Shown here: one piece after another, positions 57,033-64,000 of the stretch
Numbering within the stretch: the stretch's first letter is position 1
Layout: every line of letters begins with the position of its first letter
From: Halorubrum salsamenti
GTDB lineage: Archaea > Halobacteriota > Halobacteria > Halobacteriales > Haloferacaceae
Length of the DNA stretch: 64,000 nucleotides
NCBI RefSeq assembly: GCF_007671685.1
Contig: NZ_VCNL01000004.1
Location: 186,001-250,000 of the forward strand
Direction: 5' to 3'
The notes under the pieces: generated by a model
Database searches by the model: none
Told to the model about the DNA's origin: nothing
What the model saw: the letters and a program-made list of their open reading frames with translations, nothing else
Position numbers and translations under genes: made by a program

Positions 57033-57530
57033 CTACTTGCCCCAGAAGTTCTCGCGACTGCCGAGCCGCTCGCGGTCGGGGCGGTCTCGGCGTCGGTCGC
57101 CCTCGTCGTCTTCGTCCTCCCCGTCGCCGGACGCGTCGGCGTCCCCGGCGGGATCGTCTCCGTCGGCGTCGTCGCCTTCTTCCTCCTCCGGATCGTCGGG
57201 GAGGCGTTCGACGACGTCCTGTGCGGTCGCGTGGCTCGATTTTACGCGGTGGATCCGGACCTCGGCGCGCGCCGGGGGGAGGAGCCCGTCGACGAGGACG
57301 ATGAAACCGTCGTCGGTGCGGCCGACGCCCGCGCCGCTCTCGTGGATGTCGTCGACCTCGACGACGACCTCCTCGCCGGGTTGGACCGGCTGCTGTTTCA
57401 GCTCGTAGATGGGCATATCGTAGTGGTTACACCACTCCGCGCCGCCCTTGTTGCCGTAGTGTTGACACCCCATCCCCTCGATTCGTTCGTCGAAACTGGG
57501 GCAGTCGTCGGCGAGTGGACAGTCCGCCAT
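57033..57530 (-). CDS. TRAM-domain RNA-binding protein with N-terminal Cys cluster
   Basis: A 165-residue protein. The N-terminal 35 residues hold Cys/His residues (CPLADDCPSF, GCQHYG, WCNHYD) that may bind metal, then a TRAM beta barrel runs about 44-100 (PVQPGEEVVVEVDDIHESGAG ... ending in RIHRV). TRAM proteins bind structured RNA and act as cold-shock-like or modification factors. The C-terminus is a long Asp/Glu/Arg tail. Haloarchaea have several TRAM proteins of unclear role. Confidence 0.85.
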   Translation of the reverse strand: MADCPLADDCPSFDERIEGMGCQHYGNKGGAEWCNHYDMPIYELKQQPVQPGEEVVVEVDDIHESGAGVGRTDDGFIVLVDGLLPPARAEVRIHRVKSSHATAQDVVERLPDDPEEEEGDDADGDDPAGDADASGDGEDEDDEGDRRRDRPDRERLGSRENFWGK

Positions 57531-57653
57531 ATCGTACGGGAGACCGGCCGTTGTTGAAACGTTTTCGACTGGGCGATCGGAAATGCGTCGTATCAGCGGC
57601 TCATCCGGTGAACGGTGGATAAATCGGTCTGGGGGTCCGGTTCCGGTCCCGGC

Positions 57654-58001
57654 TCAGAGGAACTCCCGGACCTCCGAGTACCACATGTCGTGGTGGTCGA
57701 CCGCGTCGACCGCGTCAGCCACGTCGACCGCGATCGCGTGCCAGCACCGCTCCGAGGGGTCCTCGGCGTCGAGGTTGTACGTCGCGTCCGCACAGGTGCA
57801 CTCGCCGTCCTCGACGACGTACTCGTCGTCGTGGCCGACCACGACGGTGAAATCGCGGTAGCGCTTCACGCGCCCCTCCCCGACCGCCTCGATGGCGCGC
57901 TTCCCGCGGTCGCCGTGTTCGTCGACGACGGCCGCGGCGATCGGGCCGGTTAGCTCTCCGGCCGCCGCGATCGCCGCGCGCCAGTCGTCGACCGGCTCCA
58001 T
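57654..58001 (-). CDS. SWIM zinc-finger protein
   Basis: A 115-residue protein whose centre reads GECTCADATYNLDAEDP then SERCWHAIA, the Cys-x-Cys...Cys-x-His SWIM zinc finger. The upstream strand KRYRDFTVVVGHDDEYVVE is typical of the SWIM context. SWIM fingers bind DNA or protein; the role here is unknown. TTTAACCG about 25 bases upstream supports a leaderless start. Confidence 0.85.
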   Translation of the reverse strand: MEPVDDWRAAIAAAGELTGPIAAAVVDEHGDRGKRAIEAVGEGRVKRYRDFTVVVGHDDEYVVEDGECTCADATYNLDAEDPSERCWHAIAVDVADAVDAVDHHDMWYSEVREFL

Positions 58002-58187
58002 GACGCCCCCTTTTCGGGCGTTCGGTTAAACACCGTCGGTCAGGACGACGTCTCCCACCGCGACGGAGTCGTTCGTCCAGCCCATGCGCGCCGACACCGA
58101 TTACGCGCGGTACGATACCGACTCTGAAACGGACTGCGAGCGCGACGTCGACCGGAGGCGACGTCGGACGAGAGCGCCCGCCGGGTC

Positions 58188-59822
58188 TCAATCGTCCCCC
58201 TTGTAGACGAGCGCTTCGGCGAGCGAATCGGACTTACATCCCGTGCTCAGCCCGATACGGAGGCCGTTGTTGTCGGCACCGGTTCGGTCCCGTAGCGGTA
58301 GCAGATCGTCGAGAACCGACGCCGAGATCAGCATCGTCGAGATCGGCCAGGCCTTCGGCCCGAACTGGAGCGATTCTTCGAGAACGTCGCCGCGAACGCC
58401 CGGATCCGGAAGTCGGACGCCCTCGTCGGACGCGTAACCGCAGAACGCGACGCCGACGTCGGGAGTCCGTTCGAGTTGCGGGACCTGCGAGGAGAGCTTT
58501 TCGGGATGGAGCCGGTCGTCGTCGTCGAGCAGTTGGACGTGCCTCCCGTCGGCGATCTCGATACCGTGCGTTCGCGCCCGGTTTGCACCGCGTCGTTCGG
58601 TGTGCTCGACGTATTCCGTGTCATATCTCTCGGCGACCGGGCGCGCATTTCCGGTTCCGGAATCGTCGACGACGATGGTCTCGACCGGAGCGTAGCGCTG
58701 GTCCCGAACGCTTTCGATGGCCGTAGCGAGCCGTTCGTTTCGGTTGGACGTCGGGATAACGACCGACACGAGCGGTCCCGGTCGGGCACGCGAGCTGGGC
58801 GATTCCGCACCGCCAGCCGGCGGGATCTCACCGGAGTCTTCCGGTTGCCGGGGAGAGGTCTGATCGCCGTCAACCGAAGGGCCGAACGCCGTTTCAGCCG
58901 GAGAAAGGGCGCCTCCGCCGGCGCCCGAATCGGACGCTTCCTCGGGCGGGTTGGGTTTCGTCCGATCGTCGGTTACCGTCAGCCATGGAACTGTCACGAG
59001 AGCCGGTGTCCGGATCCCCGGCGGATGACCGAACAGCCTGACCGGGAACGGAGCGACGACTTCGCCGACGTGGTTCCCGTGGTCGGAGGTGACGACGATC
59101 CTCTCATCCAACGCGTCGATGAGCTCCTGCACGTACGGCAGCACGAGCCAGAGATTCTCTTCGTACGCCTGTCGGACGCGCTCGGTCGAGTAGGCACCGT
59201 CGCGGAGTGCGTCCCAGACCGGCCGTTCGTCGGCGTCGGAACTCTCCCCCTCTGCGCGCCGTTTCCCCCGCATCCGACCGTGAGCGAGACGCTTGCCGAG
59301 CGGACCGATAAACGGGTAGTGCGGCTGCACGAAATGCGTGATGATCCGGTGGTCGGGGTACCGATCACGCGCCGCTTTGGTTGCGGAGGCCATCGCCGCC
59401 GGCGGGAGCGTCCCGAGGCCGTCGTCCCAATCGGTCTCCCAGACATCGACGATGTCGTGAAAGACATCGTCAAGGTCGACGGGACACCAGTCGTCGACCC
59501 GGTGCATCGGGTTCGCTGTTACGTAGACGGTGTCCTCGTAGGTCTTCCCGTCGAACGTCCGTTCCAGAAACTGCGGTGTTGCGGTCGCGAGCGAAGTTCG
59601 GGCGGACAAGTCGCCGTCGATCCAGTTCTGTCGTTCGAACATATCGAACCGACAGCCGTCCAAGATGACCAGCAGGTCCCACTCCTCGGTCATAACGTCG
59701 CGGCCCGAGGGCGTTCGCCACGAAAAGTACGTTTCCATCGCCAGTTGGATCCCGATTCCGACTGGACGCGGGAGGAAGTCGACGCCGAGGGGTCGGAGCC
59801 GACGGCGGGTCTTTTTGTTCAT
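58188..59822 (-). CDS. Fusion of alkaline-phosphatase-like domain and GT2 glycosyltransferase
   Basis: A 544-residue protein. Residues about 45-285 form an alkaline-phosphatase/sulfatase-superfamily fold: LVILDGCRFD at 51-60, THFVQPHYPF at 162-171 and VVTSDHGNHVGE at 243-254 supply metal ligands. Residues 286-349 are a Pro/Glu/Ser linker. Residues 350-544 form a GT2 glycosyltransferase: VVIPTSNRN, IVVDDSG, and a DDDD acidic motif at 433-436. Compared with the related enzyme at 62113, about 90 C-terminal residues are missing. The start overlaps the upstream gene by four bases (ATGA). It probably modifies surface or exopolysaccharide chains (inference). Confidence 0.82.
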   Translation of the reverse strand: MNKKTRRRLRPLGVDFLPRPVGIGIQLAMETYFSWRTPSGRDVMTEEWDLLVILDGCRFDMFERQNWIDGDLSARTSLATATPQFLERTFDGKTYEDTVYVTANPMHRVDDWCPVDLDDVFHDIVDVWETDWDDGLGTLPPAAMASATKAARDRYPDHRIITHFVQPHYPFIGPLGKRLAHGRMRGKRRAEGESSDADERPVWDALRDGAYSTERVRQAYEENLWLVLPYVQELIDALDERIVVTSDHGNHVGEVVAPFPVRLFGHPPGIRTPALVTVPWLTVTDDRTKPNPPEEASDSGAGGGALSPAETAFGPSVDGDQTSPRQPEDSGEIPPAGGAESPSSRARPGPLVSVVIPTSNRNERLATAIESVRDQRYAPVETIVVDDSGTGNARPVAERYDTEYVEHTERRGANRARTHGIEIADGRHVQLLDDDDRLHPEKLSSQVPQLERTPDVGVAFCGYASDEGVRLPDPGVRGDVLEESLQFGPKAWPISTMLISASVLDDLLPLRDRTGADNNGLRIGLSTGCKSDSLAEALVYKGDD

Positions 59823-60712
59823 GCGAGAGATCGCTGTCGCGAAGCGCCGTCTGTGGGTTGATCCGAGACGTCTCGGAGGTCCGGATGGTCGGTACCAGGA
59901 CGCTCACCGTCGGCCACGGCGCGGCAGGTCCGCAGCCAACCGGCGTGGCGCACGAGGAAGGCCACGGGCACCGCGTCAAGTTCGAGCAGTTTGGCGATGC
60001 AGAGCCGATGTTTCCCGCTGACGAGCAGCAGTTCGCCGTCTCGCCCGACGTCGACGATGATCTCGCGCTCAAGCGCGTCAATGAAGTTCCCGTCGCGATC
60101 ACGGGGCGCGGTCCGCTCTCGATAACTCAGACAGCCGTTCCGCTCCATACTCCGATGGATCCGCTCCAGTTCCCCGCACCGATCGAGGACGTCAGATCGG
60201 GTCTGACAGTCGTGCCAGACGTACTCAGCGCCGTCTTCGAGGCGAGCAATGACGTCTCGGATAAACCGCGTTTCCGTCCACGGTCGGTCGTCGAGAAAGC
60301 GGGCACGAAGCGCCCGGTACAGCGGACTCTCGGCGACGGTGTCGGCGTGGAAGAGCTCCTCCGGTGGGCCGCCGTAGGTCGGTGCGGCCTCATGTGGGCG
60401 CCGATCCCAGTCGCCGTCCCGAACGCTCCCGAACAGCTGGTCCCGGTTCCGCCACGGGGGGTAACACCGCCGCGTGAACCGGCGTATCCGGGACGGAGAG
60501 ACCGATCGGATCTTGAACGGGTCCGACAGCGGCGTACTCTCGTCGAGATCGGTCGGGTATCGTCGCCGGTAATAGGATGGAGCGACAGACCAGTAGACCG
60601 ACTTCGTCAGTGGCGACGCGAGCGGACTTCGAAGGAGGACGTACTCCGATCCGAGACGACAGGTCCCCTTGACTCCTCGATCCGCGTACACGTCAGCGAT
60701 CGCTCCAAGCAT
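59819..60712 (-). CDS. Unknown protein with ParB/Srx-like C-terminal segment, coupled to the fusion glycosyltransferase
   Basis: A 297-residue protein with many aromatic and arginine residues. Residues about 205-255 (REIIVDVGRDGELLLVSGKH then RLCIAKLLELDAVPVAFLVRH) match the strand-GxHR-helix pattern of ParB/sulfiredoxin-like folds, which bind nucleotides. Its TGA overlaps the ATG of the phosphatase/glycosyltransferase fusion. Proteins of this look occur in haloarchaeal glycan regions, but no activity is established. The function is unknown. Confidence 0.65.
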   Translation of the reverse strand: MLGAIADVYADRGVKGTCRLGSEYVLLRSPLASPLTKSVYWSVAPSYYRRRYPTDLDESTPLSDPFKIRSVSPSRIRRFTRRCYPPWRNRDQLFGSVRDGDWDRRPHEAAPTYGGPPEELFHADTVAESPLYRALRARFLDDRPWTETRFIRDVIARLEDGAEYVWHDCQTRSDVLDRCGELERIHRSMERNGCLSYRERTAPRDRDGNFIDALEREIIVDVGRDGELLLVSGKHRLCIAKLLELDAVPVAFLVRHAGWLRTCRAVADGERPGTDHPDLRDVSDQPTDGASRQRSLA

Positions 60713-61075
60713 CTCCCGGCACGTAGCGTACGAGACGTATTGTTAGTACCACTGTAACGGAGTTATATCCGATGTAAGATGCTGTCGAGGCCCGCAACGT
60801 ACGCGACGCGTTCACGTCGATCCTCCCGCGCCGCCTCGGTCCCGGCGGACCTCCGTCGGAAGAGGCCGGGTCGCATTCTTATTAACTTATTAATAATATA
60901 TGGAAACCGAGAATCACGTGAGCGTAATGATTCGCACGAGTCCGACGGACCGAGTCGATCCCGTCGAGGGGCCATCCGAGAGAGAACTCTTACCGGCGAG
61001 ATCGTCTACGCCCGGAGGTGCGTTCCGATACAGTTCGCTACCGGACGGAGAGCGGCTCGAAGGGTGTGAGCCGCC
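60713..61075. promoter_or_regulatory. Intergenic A/T-rich region in the glycan cluster
   Basis: About 360 bases between divergent genes. The segment TTCTTATTAACTTATTAATA (60877-60896) followed by ATATATGG is far more A/T-rich than its surroundings and could hold promoters for both directions. Each would have a long leader (about 150-170 bases), unlike most genes here. A 63-codon frame starting at 60900 is not convincing. GTTATATCC near 60761 may be a closer minus-strand promoter. Confidence 0.45.
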
Positions 61076-61996
61076 ATGGAACCGAATATGAGGGGCGAGA
61101 CGGTGGCCGAGCCCGTCAACGAGTTAGACGGGAAGGTGACGGCGGTACCGCCTATTGGACTCGGAACGTATCGAACCGGAGGGTACAAGTGCTTTAACGC
61201 CGTTCTGGAGGCTCTCGAGGTCGGCTACCGTCACGTTGACACCGCGATGGCGTACGAGAACGAGGCCGTCGTCGGCCGCGCAATCGAGGCCTCAACGGTC
61301 GATCGCGAAGCCGTGTTCGTCACGACCAAGGTGAAGGGATACGCAGAGTTCTTGGACCGCGATCGACTGACCGAGGCGGTTGAGGGTTCGCTCAAGCGGC
61401 TCGGGATGGATCGAATTGACCTCGTGTTGCTCCACTGGTGGAACCCGGACGGGGACATGGTGGAAGTGTTCGGGGCGCTCTCCGATCTCGTGGAGGACGG
61501 GAAAGTAACCCACGTCGGGGTCAGTAATTTCTCGACCGAGCAACTCGCGCGGGCGATGGACGCTTCCGAGGTCCCGATAGCGACCAACCAAGTCCAGTAC
61601 AACCCGTACTTCCATCAAGACGAGATGCTCTCGTTCTGTCGGGAGCACGACGTGCTGCTGACGGCGTACAGCCCCCTCGCCGCCGGTACCGTCGTCGACG
61701 ACGAGACGCTCACACGGATCGGCGAACGGTACGGGAAGTCGGCCGCACAGGTCGCCCTCAGGTGGCTCGTCCAGCAGGACGGCGTGGTCACGATCCCGAA
61801 GACGACGAGTTCGGACCGTCTGCGGGAGAACCTCGACCTGTTCGACTTCGAACTCACGAACGCCGAGATGGATCGGATCCACGACCTCGAGGGCCCGCTC
61901 TCGTTCCGGCTGACCAACGATCGAGGAGCCGTAACTCGGTTTCGGTCCGCCGTCGGCCCGTACGTGCCGAAGGAGATCCGGGACATGATCCCGTGA
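61076..61996 (+). CDS. Aldo/keto reductase
   Basis: A 306-residue (beta/alpha)8 NADPH-dependent oxidoreductase. The catalytic tetrad is complete: D55 and Y60 in HVDTAMAY, K85 in TTKVKG and H120 in LLHWWNP. NADP-binding signature IPKTTSSDRLREN is near 240. Length fits. The ATG at 61076 is used; another in frame at 61088 is possible. It lies beside glycosyltransferases, but its substrate cannot be predicted. Confidence 0.93.
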   Translation: MEPNMRGETVAEPVNELDGKVTAVPPIGLGTYRTGGYKCFNAVLEALEVGYRHVDTAMAYENEAVVGRAIEASTVDREAVFVTTKVKGYAEFLDRDRLTEAVEGSLKRLGMDRIDLVLLHWWNPDGDMVEVFGALSDLVEDGKVTHVGVSNFSTEQLARAMDASEVPIATNQVQYNPYFHQDEMLSFCREHDVLLTAYSPLAAGTVVDDETLTRIGERYGKSAAQVALRWLVQQDGVVTIPKTTSSDRLRENLDLFDFELTNAEMDRIHDLEGPLSFRLTNDRGAVTRFRSAVGPYVPKEIRDMIP

Positions 61997-62112
61997 ACGC
62001 CGTCCCACCGGTTACCGTTCGACATCCGCCACCACTGCGGCCCGACCCGCTATTTCGCGTTTTTATCTGTTTGTACGGTCTTAACAATAATCCCACGCGG
62101 CAAGGAACGTGT

Positions 62113-63042
62113 ATGCCTCCGAAGATATCTGTCATCATTCCGACCTACTATCGGAACAATCTCCTCCCGAAGGCGATCGAGAGCGTCCTCGACCAGGACT
62201 ACGAACCGATCGAGCTGATCGTCGTCGACGACTCCGGAGAGGGGCACGCGGAGCCCGTGATACAGAGGTACGACGAGGTCCAAGGTATCATTCACGAGGA
62301 GAACGGCGACTGGAACGCGGCCTACACGTCCGGGATCGAGGCGTCGACAGGCGAGTACGTTCAGTTCCTCGACGACGACGACGAACTCCTCGAGAGTAAG
62401 TTGACGAAGACGGCCGAGGTACTCCGAGAGAACCCGGACGTCGGGGTCTCGTACTGCGGCGTCATCAAGGGAGGCGAGCGACACTACCCGAAGCCGAAGG
62501 TGTCGGGCGACTTCTTAGAGGAGGCGCTGGCCTTCCAGACGTTCCCGATGTGGACGGGATCGATGCTGATAGAGCGCGATGTCTTGCTCGACTGCCTGCC
62601 GCTCGCGGGAATGGATGAAGACGACGATCTCGGTATCGAGTTGGGCGACACCGACCTGAAGATCGAACTGGCCCGGCGGACGGAGGCCGACTACGTCGAC
62701 GAGTGCCTCGCCGCGTATCGACAGGAGACGAACGGGAAATGGACCGGTCCCCGGCGATTCGAGAAGGTGAAACAGAACATCGAACACCAGCGCGAACTGT
62801 ACGACCAGTATCCGTCGATCCGGCGGGAACTCCTCGAGAACTGGCATCAGCGGCAGGCACGATACTGGCTCGAGGAGAAGACGTGGTCCGCCGAAGCGGT
62901 GTCTCACTTCCTGCAAGCCGCCTACTACGCGAACGGACTCACTAGTCGGTTGAAATGCGGAGCCGGAGCCGCAGCGTCCCTGTTCGGCCGGCCGGGCTGG
63001 AGCGTCGCCTGGGCGGTCCGGAACTCCGTCAGCCATAGCTGA
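62113..63042 (+). CDS. Family 2 glycosyltransferase
   Basis: A 309-residue GT-A enzyme. Motifs ISVIIPTYYRNN at 5-16, LIVVDDSGEG at 35-44 and the acidic motif DDDD at 87-90 (metal/sugar nucleotide) are visible, then a helical C-terminal part. It is a close relative of the second half of the fusion at 58188, including EESLxFxxx..WxxxSMLI spacing. It likely transfers a sugar to a lipid-linked or surface glycan. The long frame from 61762 overlaps the reductase and is not used. Confidence 0.92.
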   Translation: MPPKISVIIPTYYRNNLLPKAIESVLDQDYEPIELIVVDDSGEGHAEPVIQRYDEVQGIIHEENGDWNAAYTSGIEASTGEYVQFLDDDDELLESKLTKTAEVLRENPDVGVSYCGVIKGGERHYPKPKVSGDFLEEALAFQTFPMWTGSMLIERDVLLDCLPLAGMDEDDDLGIELGDTDLKIELARRTEADYVDECLAAYRQETNGKWTGPRRFEKVKQNIEHQRELYDQYPSIRRELLENWHQRQARYWLEEKTWSAEAVSHFLQAAYYANGLTSRLKCGAGAAASLFGRPGWSVAWAVRNSVSHS

Positions 63043-63102
63043 CGGCGTGGAGGAAGCGGTAACTCCGTATTAACAATTACTACACAGCGAAACCAGGATA
63101 CA

Positions 63103-64000
63103 ATGCCGGATATACCTCTCCGCGAGAAATTACACGGCCTCTATTTGATCGCGTCGTACAGACCGCGGTTCACCGCCGCGATCGTCGTGTTCAGCGTGTT
63201 GACCGCGCTGCTTGAGGGGATCGGTGTGACCCTGATCGTCCCGCTGATCGAGGTTGCTCAGTCGTCCGGAGCGCCGCCAGACGGCGGTATCGCCGGCGCC
63301 TTCGCACGCGTCTATCAGCTCTTCGGGCTCCCGTTCACGATCGGTTCCATCGTCCTCGGAGTCGGGGTGGTGCTCACCGTGAGATACACGTTCACATTCC
63401 TGACCCAGTGGGCGCGCGTGTATCTACGGACCAACTACGTCGCTGACCTCCAGTCTCGCGGGTTCGAGAACACCTTAGACGCTCGGATCGCCTACTTCGA
63501 CCGCGAGGGATCGGACGACATTCTCAACGCGATCGTCACGCAGGCACAGAAGGCCGGCGAGGCGATCGAGGCGTTCATTCGGGTGTTCCAGAGGAGCATG
63601 CTCATCCTGATGTACCTCGGAATCGCGCTGTACCTCGCTCCGGTCCTGACGGTCGTTTCGGCGGCCTTCGTTGGGCTCTTGACCTTCGGGCTGCGGAACA
63701 CCGTCGAGTCCGCGTACACTATCGGCGACCGCGTCGCCGAGGCCAACGAGCAGATACAGCGGGTCGTTCAGGCCGGCACGCAGGGCATTCGCGAGGTGAA
63801 GACGCTCGGATACGGCGCCGAACTGCGCGACAATTTCGCCGCGGCGATGGAGCAGTACATCGGCTCCTCGATCCGGGTGAAACGCAACGAGGCGCTGATC
63901 GGAAACGTGTACAACCTCTCGATCGCGTTGGTGATATTCGGGTTGATCTACGCTGCGCTCACGCTCACGAGCATGTCGTTCGGTGCGCTCGGGGCGTTCC
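63103..64000 (+). CDS. ABC exporter, transmembrane part (partial, runs off the window)
   Basis: The frame from the ATG at 63103 is open to the window end (299 codons), missing the ATP-binding half. It has hydrophobic segments at about 20-45, 80-108, 155-176, 178-195 and 268-290 with the intracellular coupling-helix sequence IQRVVQAGTQGIREVKTLG typical of type-1 exporters. Position after glycosyltransferases suggests export of a glycan precursor, but other substrates are possible. TATTAACAATTA about 30-35 bases upstream is a likely promoter. Confidence 0.85.
   Translation, partial: MPDIPLREKLHGLYLIASYRPRFTAAIVVFSVLTALLEGIGVTLIVPLIEVAQSSGAPPDGGIAGAFARVYQLFGLPFTIGSIVLGVGVVLTVRYTFTFLTQWARVYLRTNYVADLQSRGFENTLDARIAYFDREGSDDILNAIVTQAQKAGEAIEAFIRVFQRSMLILMYLGIALYLAPVLTVVSAAFVGLLTFGLRNTVESAYTIGDRVAEANEQIQRVVQAGTQGIREVKTLGYGAELRDNFAAAMEQYIGSSIRVKRNEALIGNVYNLSIALVIFGLIYAALTLTSMSFGALGAF

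Noticed and set aside
58084-58206. Short frame between the SWIM gene and the fusion gene
   Set aside because: No promoter signal and no conserved feature visible; arginine-rich.
60900-61091. 63-codon frame starting after the A/T-rich island
   Set aside because: The ATG falls inside the A/T box itself, the frame overlaps the reductase start and has no recognisable feature.

Overview
This 64 kb window comes from a halophilic archaeon, most probably Halorubrum or a close haloarchaeal relative. The DNA is GC-rich, the proteins are strongly acidic, most genes start with the ATG at or within a few bases of a TATA-like box (leaderless style), and it carries an archaellum locus, a carrier-type arginine pathway, a TatCo/TatCt pair, Hef and a leucine tRNA without encoded CCA. 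Genus assignment is inference from gene content, not from a search.

Layout. 1-3.5 kb: tail of argB, then argD, argE and argF. 3.8-7.4 kb: divergent tatC genes, one with a long acidic N-terminus and one a fused double TatC. 7.5-13.5 kb: uvrA, a MutS-family ATPase with a helix-hairpin-helix N-terminus, and larE. 14.5-18.6 kb: M50 protease with CBS domains, cupin, deacylase, DUF309 protein, tRNA-Leu(CAA) followed by duplicated tRNA 3' ends, and a small membrane protein. 18.9-25.2 kb: pyrG, guaAb, a small partner gene, an MFS transporter, an HtpX-type protease and a sugar epimerase/dehydratase. 25.4-40.2 kb: motility block on the minus strand: two archaellins, an acidic unknown, a surface protein, cheY-cheC-cheD, then arlCE-F-G-H-I-J. 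40.5-47.1 kb: small membrane protein, winged-helix regulator, KaiC/RAD55-like ATPase, HalX response regulator, DHH nuclease-like protein and metY-metX. 47.6-58 kb: acyl-CoA synthetase, Hef helicase/nuclease, a VapBC pair, a molybdopterin oxidoreductase, a metallo-beta-lactamase fold protein, a second deacylase, a Tfx-type regulator, a TRAM protein and a SWIM zinc-finger protein. 58.2-64 kb: a surface-glycan type region with an alkaline-phosphatase-like/glycosyltransferase fusion, a possible ParB/Srx-fold partner, an aldo/keto reductase, a GT2 enzyme and the start of an ABC exporter.

How parts work together. The archaellum genes give filament, motor and switch; the chemotaxis genes give the response regulator and its phosphatase/deamidase. 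Both archaellins and the surface protein carry many N-glycosylation sequons, so the glycan region may modify such proteins, though nothing in the sequence links them directly.

The most striking unexplained structure is a family of short interspersed non-coding elements, with four copies or fragments here (3.6, 14.0, 25.2 and 47.1 kb). They share conserved blocks, TTATAAA boxes and hairpins whose sequence differs between copies while base pairing is kept. Other items worth attention are the tandem and inverted tRNA-Leu 3'-end copies, the phosphatase/glycosyltransferase fusion, a 15-codon leader ORF overlapping the start of the HalX regulator, and a 34-residue ORF just upstream of hef.
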